Part shown: positions 53,581-62,445 of the stretch, one piece after another
Position numbering within the stretch: the stretch's first letter is position 1
How the letters are laid out: each line of letters opens with the position of its first letter
The notes under the pieces: model-generated
Seen by the model: the letters and a program-made list of their open reading frames with translations, nothing else
What the model was told of the DNA's origin: nothing
Database searches by the model: none
Position numbers and translations under genes: made by a program
Source of the DNA: Thioclava pacifica DSM 10166
Lineage (GTDB): Bacteria > Pseudomonadota > Alphaproteobacteria > Rhodobacterales > Rhodobacteraceae
Assembly: GCF_000714535.1 (NCBI RefSeq)
Contig: NZ_AUND01000001.1
Span: 124,001-188,000, forward strand
Direction: 5' to 3'
Length of the DNA: 64,000 bases

Positions 53581-53606
53581 GGGCGGGCACGCAAGCGCGC
53601 CCGCCC
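53581..53606 (-). terminator. Hairpin between the TRAP binding-protein and permease genes
   Basis: The stem GGGCGGGC (53581-53588) with GCCCGCCC (53599-53606) extends inward with a G-U pair. On the - strand it is followed by TTTTTCGTTT. It starts 15 bases after the binding-protein stop and about 70 bases before the permease start. The likely role is partial termination or mRNA stabilisation, giving more binding protein than permease. Confidence 0.75.
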
Positions 53607-53620
53607 AAGTTATGAAGGGC

Positions 53621-54595
53621 TTATTTAATCCAACCCTTTTCTTTGTAGTATTTCAGCGCGCCCGGATGGATCGGAGCCGAGAGGCCCTGGGTCACCATCT
53701 CCTCGGGGGTGAGGTGCGCGAAGGCCGGGTGCAGCTTCTTGAACTCGTCGAAGTTGTCGAAGACCGATTTCACCAGTGCGTAGACGACATCATCGGGCTC
53801 GTCGGCCGAGGTCACGAGCGTCGCGCGCACGCCGAAGGTCTGCACGTCGTCGGGGTTGCCGCGATACATGCCGCCCGGGATGGTCGCGGTGGCGTAATAG
53901 GGGTTGTCTGCGACGAGCTTGTCGACCGCGTCGCCCGTCACGTTGACGAGGACCGCGTCACAGGAGGTGGTCGCTTCCTGGATCGAGCCGGAGGGGTGGC
54001 CCACGGTGTAGACCATCGCGTCGATCTGGTTGTCGCACAGCGCCTTCGACTGTTCCGAGGCCTTCAGCTCGGTCGCGAGTGCGAGGTCTGAGGTCGTCCA
54101 GCCCATCGCGTCCATCAGCACTTCCATCGTGCCGCGCTGGCCCGAGCCGGGGTTGCCGATGTTCACGCGCTTGCCCTTGAGATCGGCGAAGTTCTTGATG
54201 CCGCTATCGGCGCGGGCGACGACGGTGAAGGGCTCGGGGTGGATCGAGAACACCGCGCGCAGACCCTCGAACGGACCTTTGTCGGCGAATTTCGAGTCGC
54301 CCTTGTAGGCGTGGTACTGCCAGTCCGATTGGGCGATGCCGAAATCAAGCTCGCCGTCGCGGATGGTGTTGATGTTGTAGACCGAACCGCCGGTCGACTC
54401 GACCGAGCAGCGAACCCCGGTTTCCTTGTGGTTCTTGTTCATCAGGCGGCAGATCGCGCCGCCGGTCGGATAGTAGACGCCCGTGACGCCCCCGGTGCCG
54501 ATCGTGATGAAGGTTTCATCCTTCGCCATCGCCATCGGTGCGCTCAACGCGCCCGCGACGGCGGCGGCGAGGCCGAGTTTGAAGAGTTTTTTCAT
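53621..54595 (-). CDS. TAXI-family TRAP transporter solute-binding protein
   Basis: 324 residues with a Sec signal peptide (1-24, ending MAMA). The TAXI signature is clear: [25 protein letters not shown] near the mature N-terminus, then [21 protein letters not shown] and a [15 protein letters not shown] segment. TAXI proteins bind glutamate/glutamine or other organic acids and amino compounds in the periplasm and deliver them to the fused permease. Its ATG has GGAG seven bases upstream. It lies 50 bases downstream of the RpiR regulator on the same strand. Confidence 0.95.
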   Translation of the reverse strand: MKKLFKLGLAAAVAGALSAPMAMAKDETFITIGTGGVTGVYYPTGGAICRLMNKNHKETGVRCSVESTGGSVYNINTIRDGELDFGIAQSDWQYHAYKGDSKFADKGPFEGLRAVFSIHPEPFTVVARADSGIKNFADLKGKRVNIGNPGSGQRGTMEVLMDAMGWTTSDLALATELKASEQSKALCDNQIDAMVYTVGHPSGSIQEATTSCDAVLVNVTGDAVDKLVADNPYYATATIPGGMYRGNPDDVQTFGVRATLVTSADEPDDVVYALVKSVFDNFDEFKKLHPAFAHLTPEEMVTQGLSAPIHPGALKYYKEKGWIK

Positions 54596-54645
54596 TTTTT
54601 GACTCCCGTTGGTCGTTTGGGTCTTGGGTTACGGTCACGCCGCGG

Positions 54646-55509
54646 TCATCGGGCAAAGACTTCCTCAAGAAGCCTGTTGCGCCGTTCGACTTCGGCGATC
54701 CGTTCGGTTGCGCGGGGCCCCGCGCGTTTCGCCACCAGCGCCAGTATTGCTTCGAGCAAGAACAGCGTGGCGACGTAACTCGTGTAAAAATGCGGGCTGT
54801 CAGTGGGCACGATGAAGACTTCGTCGGCCGCGTGAAGCGCCGGACAGCTGCGGCTGTCGGTGATCAGCGTGACATGGGCGCCTTGCTCATGCGCGTGGAT
54901 CGCGCCCCGGATCGAGGAGCGCGCGAAAGGGGGCTTGGTAATCACCAGAACGGCGTCGCGTTCGTCGAGCCCGGCGAGAGTCGCGCCAAGCGACGCTCCC
55001 GAACGCGCCGCGAGCTCCCAATTGTCGCCCAGAAAATTGGCGATATAGGCGGTGTATTCCGCGATGCCGGTGGAGCCGAGCGCGCCCAGCAGCACCACGC
55101 GCCGCGCCGAGGCGAGGCGATCGGCCACCGCTTCGATCTGGCCCGGTTCGATCGTGCCCACGAGGGCCGCGATATTGTCCTGCGTCGCCGCTGCGTAGCG
55201 GTTGAGGAAGTTTTCCTTGGGAACGCTTTCGTCCTTTTGCAGCCGGTCGGCCCGGTCCGCGAAGGGCAGAACGCGGCGGCCGATCTGGTCGCGCATCACT
55301 TCGCGCAGCTGCTCGAAATTCTCGTAGCCGAGCGCATGCGCAAGGCGGGTGAACGTGGCCGGGGCGAGCTTCGAATCAGCTGCGAGCGTGCGCAGCGAGC
55401 GAGTCGCGATATTGACCGGGTTGTCCGCGATATAGTCGCCCGCCTCACGCAGACGCGTGGACAGGCTGCCATATTGCGCGGCCAATCGCTGTTCGAAGCT
55501 TCCGGTCAA
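54646..55509 (-). CDS. MurR/RpiR-family transcriptional regulator (HTH plus SIS domain)
   Basis: 287 residues. Residues about 1-80 form the RpiR helix-turn-helix (TRSLRTLAADSKLAPATFTRLAHALGY is the recognition region). Residues about 125-260 form a SIS domain with VVLLGALGSTGIAEY and a VLVITKPPF strand. SIS domains sense phosphosugars or related ligands. It is divergent from the aminotransferase/BKACE genes and upstream of the TRAP genes, so it most likely regulates both. Confidence 0.9.
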   Translation of the reverse strand: MTGSFEQRLAAQYGSLSTRLREAGDYIADNPVNIATRSLRTLAADSKLAPATFTRLAHALGYENFEQLREVMRDQIGRRVLPFADRADRLQKDESVPKENFLNRYAAATQDNIAALVGTIEPGQIEAVADRLASARRVVLLGALGSTGIAEYTAYIANFLGDNWELAARSGASLGATLAGLDERDAVLVITKPPFARSSIRGAIHAHEQGAHVTLITDSRSCPALHAADEVFIVPTDSPHFYTSYVATLFLLEAILALVAKRAGPRATERIAEVERRNRLLEEVFAR

Positions 55510-55650
55510 CGTTCCTCCCCAGGTTCCATCACCAGTTATCTCGTTGGAGTGACCGTTTCATCTGTTTCAAATATTGTCAACTCGTAAAACATATGTTTCA
55601 TGGGGTAATCAGCGATCCTCACGCTTTCTTGTCCCGAAGGAGGGACCGAT
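55510..55650. promoter_or_regulatory. Divergent promoter region with three GTTTCA elements
   Basis: The 141 bases between the regulator and the aminotransferase contain GTTTCA at 55555, 55564 and 55595, and a GTAAAAC element at 55585-55591. The stretch 55550-55605 is unusually AT-rich for this genome. This is a plausible operator for the RpiR protein. A strong ribosome site (GAAGGAGG, 55636-55643) serves the aminotransferase. Confidence 0.45.
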
Positions 55651-56973
55651 ATGAGCCACGTTTTCCCGCGTCACACGAAGTCCAACCCGCCCTTGGCCGT
55701 AAAGGGCGACGGCATCTACATCCTCGATTCGAACGGCAAGCGTTATCTCGATGGATCGGGCGGGGCGGCGGTCTCCTGTCTCGGTCACTCTGACGCTGAC
55801 GTGATCGCGGCGATCAAGGAGCAAATCGACAATATCGCCTTTGCGCATACCGGATTCTTTACCTCCGAGCCTGCCGAACGGCTGGCCGATCGGCTCATCG
55901 CTCACGCGCCGGGGAGCCTTGATCGCGTCTATTTCACCTCCGGGGGATCGGAGGCGGTGGAGAGCGCGCTGAAGATGGCGCGGCAGTATTTCGTGGAGAA
56001 GGGCGAGTCGAGCCGGTCGCATTTCATCGCGCGCCGTCAGTCCTATCATGGCAACACGCTGGGCGCGCTGGCCGCAGGCGGAAACGAATGGCGCCGCGCG
56101 CAGTTCAACCCGCTGCTGATCGACGTCAGCCACATCGCGCCCGTGCATGAATACCGTTGGCGCGAAGAGGGGGAGACCTCGGAGGAGTACGGTCTGCGCG
56201 TCGCCAACGAGTTGGAGACGGAAATCCAGCGTCTCGGGGCCGAGAACGTGATCGGCTTCATCGCCGAGCCGGTCGTCGGCGCCACGATGGGCGCTGTGCC
56301 GCCGGTGCCGGGTTACTTCAAACGCATCCGCGAGATCTGCGATCAATACGGCATCCTGCTGATCCTCGACGAGGTGATGTGCGGCATGGGCCGGACCGGC
56401 ACTCTGTTCGCTTGTGAGCAGGACGGGATCGCGCCCGATATCGTCACCATCGCGAAGGGGCTTGGCGCGGGGTATCAGCCGATTGGCGCGGCGCTCTGCA
56501 CCTCTGAGATCTACGAGGCTTTCGTCAACGGTTCGGGCTTCTTCCAGCACGGCCACACCTATATCGGCCACCCGACCGCGACCGCCGCCGGCGATGCGGT
56601 GGTGAAGAAACTGACGGAAGGCGGCATGGTCACCCGCGCGGCCGAGCAGGGCGAAAAGCTCGACGCGGCGCTGCGCGAGGCCTTCGGCCAGCATCCCCAT
56701 ATCGGCGATATTCGCGGGCGCGGCATGTTCCGCGGGCTCGAGATCGTGGCCGACCGCGCCACGAAAGCGCCAATGGACCCGGCCAAGGCGGTGAACAAGA
56801 AGATCAAGGCGGCGGCCTTCGAGGCCGGGCTCGTCTGCTACCCGATGGGCGGCACGATCGACGGGCAGCGGGGCGATCACATCCTGCTCGCCCCGCCCTT
56901 CATCATCAGTGATGACCAGATCGGCGAGCTGGTGGACAAGCTCGGCACCGCGATCCGGGGCGTACTGGGATGA
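55651..56973 (+). CDS. Class III aminotransferase (PLP-dependent)
   Basis: 440 residues, standard for the family. The PLP lysine is Lys269 in TIAKGLGAGYQPIGA and the ring-nitrogen Asp is Asp240 in LILDEVMCGMGRTG. SGGSEAVE (97-104) binds the phosphate. Related enzymes act on omega-amino acids, beta-amino acids or amines with pyruvate or 2-oxoglutarate. The stop overlaps the BKACE start (ATGA, 56970-56973), so both products are made together. The amino donor cannot be deduced from sequence alone. Confidence 0.9.
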   Translation: MSHVFPRHTKSNPPLAVKGDGIYILDSNGKRYLDGSGGAAVSCLGHSDADVIAAIKEQIDNIAFAHTGFFTSEPAERLADRLIAHAPGSLDRVYFTSGGSEAVESALKMARQYFVEKGESSRSHFIARRQSYHGNTLGALAAGGNEWRRAQFNPLLIDVSHIAPVHEYRWREEGETSEEYGLRVANELETEIQRLGAENVIGFIAEPVVGATMGAVPPVPGYFKRIREICDQYGILLILDEVMCGMGRTGTLFACEQDGIAPDIVTIAKGLGAGYQPIGAALCTSEIYEAFVNGSGFFQHGHTYIGHPTATAAGDAVVKKLTEGGMVTRAAEQGEKLDAALREAFGQHPHIGDIRGRGMFRGLEIVADRATKAPMDPAKAVNKKIKAAAFEAGLVCYPMGGTIDGQRGDHILLAPPFIISDDQIGELVDKLGTAIRGVLG

Positions 56974-57722
56974 GCCTGCCGCGCATCATGGTCGCGCCGA
57001 ACGGGGCGACGAAGACCAAGGCCGATCACCCTGCGTTGCCGATCACGCTCGACGAAATCACCGAGACCGCGCTGGCCTGCCGCGCGGCGGGCGCAGGTGC
57101 GCTGCATCTGCATCTGCGCGACGATGCCGAGGGGCATCTGCTCGACACCGGGGCTTACCGGGAGGCGCAGGCCCATCTGCGCCCGCGCTTGGGCGACATG
57201 GCGATCCAGATCACGACCGAGGCCTCGGGGCGCTACGAGCCTGGGCACCAGCGCTATGTGGCGCTGAACTCGGGGGCGAATATGGTCTCGGTCTCGACCC
57301 GCGAGATGCTGCGCGATCCCGAGCCGTTGGCGAGGAAGTTCTACGAGGAAGCGGCCGAGCGCGGTATTGCGATCCAGCATATCCTCTATTCGCGCGAGGA
57401 TGCCGAGGCGCTAGCGCGTGTGCTGCCGGATCGGCTGCTGCAAGATCCTGGGCTGCAACTGATCTTCGTGATGGGCCGCTATGTCGAGGGGCAGGTCTCG
57501 ACGCCTGCGATGCTAGACCCGTTCCTGAACTGGATGCAGGCCGAGGCGATCACCCCCGATTGGGCGATCTGCGCCTTCGGTCAGGGCGAGACGGCCTGCC
57601 TGCGAAATGCGCTGGAAAAAGGCGGCAAGGCGCGGGTCGGGTTCGAGAACTCGCTCGTGATGGAAGACGGCAGCACCGCGCGCGACAATGCCGCGCGCGT
57701 GGCCGCCATCGCCGCCCTTTAA
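56970..57722 (+). CDS. BKACE-family beta-keto acid cleavage enzyme (DUF849)
   Basis: 250 residues, slightly short for the family (about 270-310). Family markers are PNGA (10-13), the zinc ligands His46 and His48 in LHLHLRD, and Glu226 in RVGFENSL. These enzymes cleave a beta-keto acid with acetyl-CoA to give acetoacetate and a new CoA ester; the founding member is the lysine-fermentation enzyme Kce. Coupled to an aminotransferase, it would process the keto acid made from a beta-amino compound. Its last bases overlap the stop of the convergent flavoprotein gene. Confidence 0.9.
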   Translation: MSLPRIMVAPNGATKTKADHPALPITLDEITETALACRAAGAGALHLHLRDDAEGHLLDTGAYREAQAHLRPRLGDMAIQITTEASGRYEPGHQRYVALNSGANMVSVSTREMLRDPEPLARKFYEEAAERGIAIQHILYSREDAEALARVLPDRLLQDPGLQLIFVMGRYVEGQVSTPAMLDPFLNWMQAEAITPDWAICAFGQGETACLRNALEKGGKARVGFENSLVMEDGSTARDNAARVAAIAAL

Positions 57723-59140
57723 TCGAGCGCCGGATGCCCCGTCGCGGGGCAGTCGGCCAGATCCGAGCGCCCCGGATCGGGCAGCTCTTTCGCGATCTGG
57801 CGCAGCGCACCGCGCAGGCCCTCTTCCAAAACGGGGTGGTAGAAGGGCATCGCCAGCATGTCATGCACATCCATCCCGGCCTGGATCGCGAACCCGAAGA
57901 GATGGGCGAAATGCTCGCCCGCGGGCAGGGCCATCTCGGTCCCCAAGAGCTTGCCGCTCCCGGCCTCGGCATAGATGCGGATCATCCCGTGGGCGGTCTC
58001 GGCCATCCGCGCGCGCGGCTGTTTCGAAAAATCGGCGGCCCCGATCAGGATGTCCTGCCCCTCCAGCTCCTTGAAGGTCTTGCCCACGCGCACGGCGTTC
58101 GGCGCGCTGAAGGCAATCGCAAGCGGAGTGCGGCGGCAATAGGCGGTGTCGCTTGCGGCTAGCGCGTTGCGGCCCGCGATATGACCCTCATCGGCGGCCT
58201 CGTGCAGGATCGGGCGGATGCCGTTCGCATCGCCCGTCATGAAGACCGGCAGATCGCCGATGCGCATCGTGCAGGGGTCGACCTCGGGCATGCCGCGATC
58301 GCTGAGCGGGACGCCGAGGCTCTCAAGTCCCAGCCCCGCGATATTGGGCTTGCGCCCCATCGCGGCGAGCACCGCATCGGCCTCGAAACTCACCCCGTCG
58401 CCGCCCTTCACGATCAGACAGCTGTCGCCCTCGGAAATCTCGGCGCCCGCGCCGAGATGCAGCGGGAGTTCCGAGGCGATCCGCTCGCGCAGCACCGCGC
58501 CCACCTCCGGATCGGTCATGCCCGCGACCGTCTCAAGCGCGTCGAACCCATGCACTTCGATCCCGCACCGCGCCATCGCCTGCGCCAGCTCCACCCCGAT
58601 CGCCCCCATGCCGATCACCGCGATCCGCTTCGGCAGGTCGGGCAGCTCGAAGATCGTGTCGGTGGTCAGGATGCGATTGCCGAAGGCCTCCCAAGGCTTG
58701 GGCAGAACGGGCGAGGACCCGGTCGCAATGATGATCGCGTCCGCCGTGACCTCGCCATGCCCCTCGATCTCGACCCGGTTCGGCCCGAGTAGCTTCGCGC
58801 GCGCCGAGATTGCCTTCTCGCCAAGGTTGTCCGGGATCGACCGGGGCGAGCGGGTGAAACCGTCGCGCATCCGGCGCACGCGCTCCATCAGGGCGGGGAT
58901 GTCGATGCTCAGCCCGTCCGCCCCGCCGATCCCGAAGGCCTCGAAATCGTGACGGCGGTGATAGGCATTCGCGGCCTCGATCAGCACCTTGGAGGGCATG
59001 CAGCCGCGCGCGGCGCAGGTCGTGCCCCAATCGCCCGCATTCACGATCAGGAAATCCTCGGTCTCGCGGCGCACCTCGCGCAGGGCCGAGATCCCGGCCG
59101 AGCCGGAGCCGATGATGATGACGCGTTTATGTTGGGACAT
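57719..59140 (-). CDS. Pyridine nucleotide-disulfide oxidoreductase, dihydrolipoyl dehydrogenase-like
   Basis: 473 residues. It has FAD-binding GSGSAG (11-16), the redox pair Cys42 and Cys47 in TCAARGCMPSK, NAD-binding VIGMGAIGVELAQ, the second FAD motif FMTGDANG, and the active-site His435 with Glu440 in HPVLEE. It is therefore likely an active disulfide reductase. The redox loop differs from the usual TCLNVGCIPSK of E3 subunits, and no E1 or E2 genes are nearby, so its partner is unknown. The GGAGG ribosome site sits in a small possible hairpin (59142-59165). It overlaps the BKACE gene tail to tail by 4 bases. Confidence 0.8.
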   Translation of the reverse strand: MSQHKRVIIIGSGSAGISALREVRRETEDFLIVNAGDWGTTCAARGCMPSKVLIEAANAYHRRHDFEAFGIGGADGLSIDIPALMERVRRMRDGFTRSPRSIPDNLGEKAISARAKLLGPNRVEIEGHGEVTADAIIIATGSSPVLPKPWEAFGNRILTTDTIFELPDLPKRIAVIGMGAIGVELAQAMARCGIEVHGFDALETVAGMTDPEVGAVLRERIASELPLHLGAGAEISEGDSCLIVKGGDGVSFEADAVLAAMGRKPNIAGLGLESLGVPLSDRGMPEVDPCTMRIGDLPVFMTGDANGIRPILHEAADEGHIAGRNALAASDTAYCRRTPLAIAFSAPNAVRVGKTFKELEGQDILIGAADFSKQPRARMAETAHGMIRIYAEAGSGKLLGTEMALPAGEHFAHLFGFAIQAGMDVHDMLAMPFYHPVLEEGLRGALRQIAKELPDPGRSDLADCPATGHPALD

Positions 59141-59173
59141 GGGGCCTCCGATTTGTCTTCCGGAGCGAACCCG

Positions 59174-59917
59174 TCAGTGTGGCATTCGTTCCGCTTGTGC
59201 CTGCAGGGAGGGCTGTACATCCGCCCGGACCCGCAAGCCTCTCATTGCCTGAATTTGGGCCAGCGCGCGATGCGGCGCAATGGTGCGGAAGATGTCGCGC
59301 ATCATTCGGGCGTCGGCGGCGAGCCCCGCGCGCCAGTTGCCGAGCTTGGCCGATTTCATCGGGCTGTCCACGCCGGGCCAGTGAACCACGGCGATCCGGG
59401 CGCGCTCGGCGATCCAGAGCCGGTTCATGAACACCTCCAGCCCGAAGCGGGGCAGGGCGTTCAACTCATCAAGGCGCGCGGCCAGCATCTCGCGCGGGAT
59501 CACCCGCTCGCCCGAGATGTAATCGAGCCCGATCACCCGCCAGGTGCGCGGCGCGTTGCGGCGCAGGCTGATCGTGACATCGGCCTGACCGCTGACCACA
59601 GGCGCAATCAGCGCGCCGAGATCGCCATGGGTCAGCCCCAGCAGGTCGCTGTCGAGCAGCATCAGATGCGAGCCCGCTGCCTCGGCGATCCCGGCGGCCA
59701 CGGCGGCGGTCTTGCCGCCATTCTCCGCTTGGCGCAGCACGCGCAGATGCGGATGGGCGTCGCGGTAGCCCTCGGCGATCTCGGGCGTGCCGTCGTGCGA
59801 GCCGTCGTCGATCACGATCACTTCCGTGATCTGCGGATGGCCCAGCACGCGCTCGAGCACCGCCGCGATGCGCGGGGCCTCGTTATAGGCGGGAATGATG
59901 CAGCTGATCGTGGTCAT
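59174..59917 (-). CDS. Family 2 glycosyltransferase (small, soluble)
   Basis: 247 residues from the ATG at 59917, which overlaps the DedA stop (ATGA). GT-A motifs: CIIPAYNE near the start, DDGS (37-40), NGGKT (66-70) and DSD (89-91). It resembles dolichyl-phosphate-sugar synthase-type enzymes but has no membrane helices. Its place as the fourth gene of the PlcP/Agt-like operon suggests a glycolipid substrate. The upstream extension to 60166 lies entirely inside the DedA gene and was rejected. Confidence 0.8.
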   Translation of the reverse strand: MTTISCIIPAYNEAPRIAAVLERVLGHPQITEVIVIDDGSHDGTPEIAEGYRDAHPHLRVLRQAENGGKTAAVAAGIAEAAGSHLMLLDSDLLGLTHGDLGALIAPVVSGQADVTISLRRNAPRTWRVIGLDYISGERVIPREMLAARLDELNALPRFGLEVFMNRLWIAERARIAVVHWPGVDSPMKSAKLGNWRAGLAADARMMRDIFRTIAPHRALAQIQAMRGLRVRADVQPSLQAQAERMPH

Positions 59918-60489
59918 CCGTGTTGCCTCTTGCGGCGAAAGAACCAGATCGTGGCGCCGAACAGGATCAGCACCAGCAGGATCAGCGACCCCTTGGTCAG
60001 CCAACTGTCGATCTTGCCGTAATAGGAGCCCAGCCAATAGCCGAGCGCGACGAAGGCGAGCGATTTCGGGATCGTCGCGATCAGGTTGGTCAGCGTGAAA
60101 AGCCAGATATTCATCCGTGCGATCCCGGCTGCGACCAGAACCGGCGCACCCGCCGAGTGGGTCCATTTGCCGAAAAGCAGGGTCTTTACACCCTTGTTCT
60201 GGAAATGCCGACCCGCGCTGACGAGCCGCGCACGGTTCAGCCCCAGCTTGTCGCGCCAGCGCTTGGGCATTCGGTTCAGACCCCAGCGGCCCAGAGAATA
60301 AAGCCCCACATCGCCCACGACGTCGGCGAGGATTACGATGATCGAGACCGACCAGACCGAAAAAAGGTTCTGGCTCGCAAGCCAGGCGGCGATCACCGTC
60401 ACGATCGGGCCTTCGAGCACCGCGATCGGCGCGATCACGGCCAGCCCGTGTTTCGCCATTAATGCGGTAAGGGTCTCGAGGCCGATCAT
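59914..60489 (-). CDS. DedA-family membrane protein
   Basis: 191 residues from the ATG at 60489 (GGAG upstream, four bases after the previous stop). The typical layout is present: an acidic N-terminal re-entrant region (VLEGPIVTVIAAW), ILADVVGDVGLYSLGRWG, and FGKWTHSAGAPVLVAAGIARM, with a final helix and basic tail. DedA proteins are membrane lipid scramblases or polyprenyl-phosphate/phospholipid translocases. In this operon a role in moving lipid precursors or products across the inner membrane is plausible. Confidence 0.85.
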   Translation of the reverse strand: MIGLETLTALMAKHGLAVIAPIAVLEGPIVTVIAAWLASQNLFSVWSVSIIVILADVVGDVGLYSLGRWGLNRMPKRWRDKLGLNRARLVSAGRHFQNKGVKTLLFGKWTHSAGAPVLVAAGIARMNIWLFTLTNLIATIPKSLAFVALGYWLGSYYGKIDSWLTKGSLILLVLILFGATIWFFRRKRQHG

Positions 60490-60493
60490 CGGA

Positions 60494-61630
60494 TCACTCC
60501 GCTGCCCGTATGTCGCGGGTGACTTCCTGATGCGACATGTCATTGCCGCGCCACGTGAAATCACGCCCGAACCAGGTCTTGACCCAGAGCGCGGGCAGCA
60601 TTGCGTCACGAAGGACGAAGGCGGCGATGTCGCGGGGGCTTGCGGGCCAGCCGGCGATGCGGGCCAGCACGATCTCGGCGCCATACCAGAGCGTCACGAG
60701 CAGCGGCAGCGCGATCCAGGGCAGCGCACCGAGTGCCGCCAGCGCGAGCGCGCTCAGGAAGGGCAGGAACGGGCCTTGTGCGATCTCGGCGGTAAAGATC
60801 GCGACAAACCCGTCGCGACGCACCTTGGACCAGCGCAGCTGACGATCCCAGACCGCGCGGGCCGAGCGTTCACCGATTGGCTGCGCGAACAGGTGGCGCG
60901 TCAGACGCACCTTCAGGCCCTGGCCGCGCACCAGCTTGGTCGAGGCCACGTCCTCGGCCATGTTGCGCCCCAGCGCCTCGAAACCGCCGCCCGCCATCAG
61001 GATATCGCGCCGCCAGAACAGCGATTTTCCCTGCGCAAAGCCAAGCCCGATCATGTCCGCCGCCACCTGCCAGCGCGCCTGATTGGTGTTCAGGAAAGCC
61101 GCTTCGACCGCGCCCCAAAGGTTGCCGGGGCGATCACCCGTGGGTGGGGCCGAGACGAGCCCGGTACCCGGACGCCACTCGGCCAGCAGACGTTGCAGGT
61201 AGTCGGGTGGCAGCATCAGGTTGCTGTCGGCCATCGCAAGCCACTCTGCCTCGGTCGCAGATAGCCCCTTGTGCAGGTTGTTGAGTTTCGGGTTGCCCGA
61301 AACCGGATCGAGCCCGGTCAGCAGGCGGGCGCGCACATGCGGATGCTCGGCGATCAGGCGGCGCACCAGCACGCAGGCCGGGTCATGTTCGGAAGGTGCG
61401 CAGAAGATCACCTCGTAATTCGGGTAATCGAGGGTGAAGGAGGAGCCGAGCGTTTCCGCGTCGAAGGGATCGAGCCCGCAGACCGGACGCAGAAGGGCCA
61501 CGAAGGGCAGGTTTTCAGGCACCTGCTTGGCGGGCTGCGCCTCGCGCCAGGCGGTCATGGCGGCGCTCAGGAGATGGGCGGCGAGGGTGAGGCCCAGAAG
61601 GGCTGCGAGGAGGGAAACGAGGATCGTCAT
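60494..61630 (-). CDS. agt: Ceramide glucosyltransferase-like (GT21) enzyme, probable Agt-type diacylglycerol glycosyltransferase
   Basis: 378 residues from the ATG at 61630, overlapping the upstream stop (ATGA). One N-terminal membrane helix precedes a catalytic domain with the D-D-D-(Q/R)xxRW pattern of this family: GLD near 52-54, ADSN (134-137), AED (225-227) and RQLRW (263-267). C-terminal helices follow. Agrobacterium Agt has this architecture and adds glucose, galactose or glucuronate to diacylglycerol under phosphate starvation. The direct coupling to a PlcP-like gene supports the same role. A hopanoid or sphingolipid glycosyltransferase remains an alternative. Confidence 0.75.
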   Translation of the reverse strand: MTILVSLLAALLGLTLAAHLLSAAMTAWREAQPAKQVPENLPFVALLRPVCGLDPFDAETLGSSFTLDYPNYEVIFCAPSEHDPACVLVRRLIAEHPHVRARLLTGLDPVSGNPKLNNLHKGLSATEAEWLAMADSNLMLPPDYLQRLLAEWRPGTGLVSAPPTGDRPGNLWGAVEAAFLNTNQARWQVAADMIGLGFAQGKSLFWRRDILMAGGGFEALGRNMAEDVASTKLVRGQGLKVRLTRHLFAQPIGERSARAVWDRQLRWSKVRRDGFVAIFTAEIAQGPFLPFLSALALAALGALPWIALPLLVTLWYGAEIVLARIAGWPASPRDIAAFVLRDAMLPALWVKTWFGRDFTWRGNDMSHQEVTRDIRAAE

Positions 61631-62445
61631 GCGCGCACCTTCGCGACGGCGGGCGTCGCGCTTTGAACCGAAACCGGGGCGCGCTGGGCGCTCCATTGCA
61701 CAAGTTGCAGCGCGCCGCTGTGATCTTCGGCAAGCGCCGTCAGGCTGTCCACCCAGTCGCCGCAATTGGCATAGGTCAGTCCTCTGGCCGCACGCAGCGC
61801 AGGCTTGTGCGAGTGGCCGCAGATGATGCCGTCAACCTGGGCGCTCTCGGCCAGTGCGAGCAGGCGTTTCTCGTAGCCGCCCCCGCGGGCCAACAGGTGG
61901 TTCACCCCCGAGATCGCGAGCAGGATGAGGCTGCGCTCGGTCTCGCTTCGCCCGAGTCTGCGCCGGAGCCACGCATCGATGCCACGAAAGAGCGCATCCA
62001 TCCGGCTTCCGAAGCGCGTCATCGCGTGCCAGCGCAAGATGCGCGCGTCGCATTGATCGCCGTGCAGCACAAGATAGCGCTGGCCGTCCGCGCCGATATG
62101 GATCTCGGTCTCGGCCAGCTCGAAATTGAGGAAGTTCATTCCGGGTGCACGCATCGGCGCATCATGGTTGCCCGGCAGATAAACGATGCGCGTGCCCGCG
62201 GCGGCGTAGGCTTCGAGGATCTCTATGATCTCGCTGTGCTTGGCCTCCCATTGCACCGCCCCGCCATGCCACAGATCGAGAATGTCGCCCACGAGATAGA
62301 TCGTCTCGGCTTCGACCTCGCGCAGGAATTCGAGGATGGGGCCCGGGCTGCACCCGCGCGCGCCGAGGTGGAAATCCGATAGAAAAAGGCTGCGATAGCG
62401 TTGCGGGGCGCGAAGGCGGGTGGATCGGTCTTGCGGGAGTGTCAT
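61627..62445 (-). CDS. plcP: Calcineurin-like phosphoesterase, probable PlcP-type phospholipase C
   Basis: 272 residues. All metal-binding motifs of the LpxH-like fold are present: SDFHLG (23-28), GDILDLW (53-59), GNHD (92-95), HGDQCD (128-133) and GHSHKP (210-215). Such genes are often annotated as UDP-2,3-diacylglucosamine diphosphatases. Placement directly before an Agt-like enzyme points instead to PlcP, which removes head groups from phospholipids to give diacylglycerol for glycolipid synthesis. GGAG lies seven bases before the ATG. A PHO-box-like site is 146-174 bases upstream. Confidence 0.75.
   Translation of the reverse strand: MTLPQDRSTRLRAPQRYRSLFLSDFHLGARGCSPGPILEFLREVEAETIYLVGDILDLWHGGAVQWEAKHSEIIEILEAYAAAGTRIVYLPGNHDAPMRAPGMNFLNFELAETEIHIGADGQRYLVLHGDQCDARILRWHAMTRFGSRMDALFRGIDAWLRRRLGRSETERSLILLAISGVNHLLARGGGYEKRLLALAESAQVDGIICGHSHKPALRAARGLTYANCGDWVDSLTALAEDHSGALQLVQWSAQRAPVSVQSATPAVAKVRA

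Noticed and set aside
59918-60166. N-terminal extension of the small GT2 into the DedA gene
   Set aside because: The ATGA overlap at 59914-59917 and the GT2 motif CIIPAYNE right after MTTIS fix the start at 59917.
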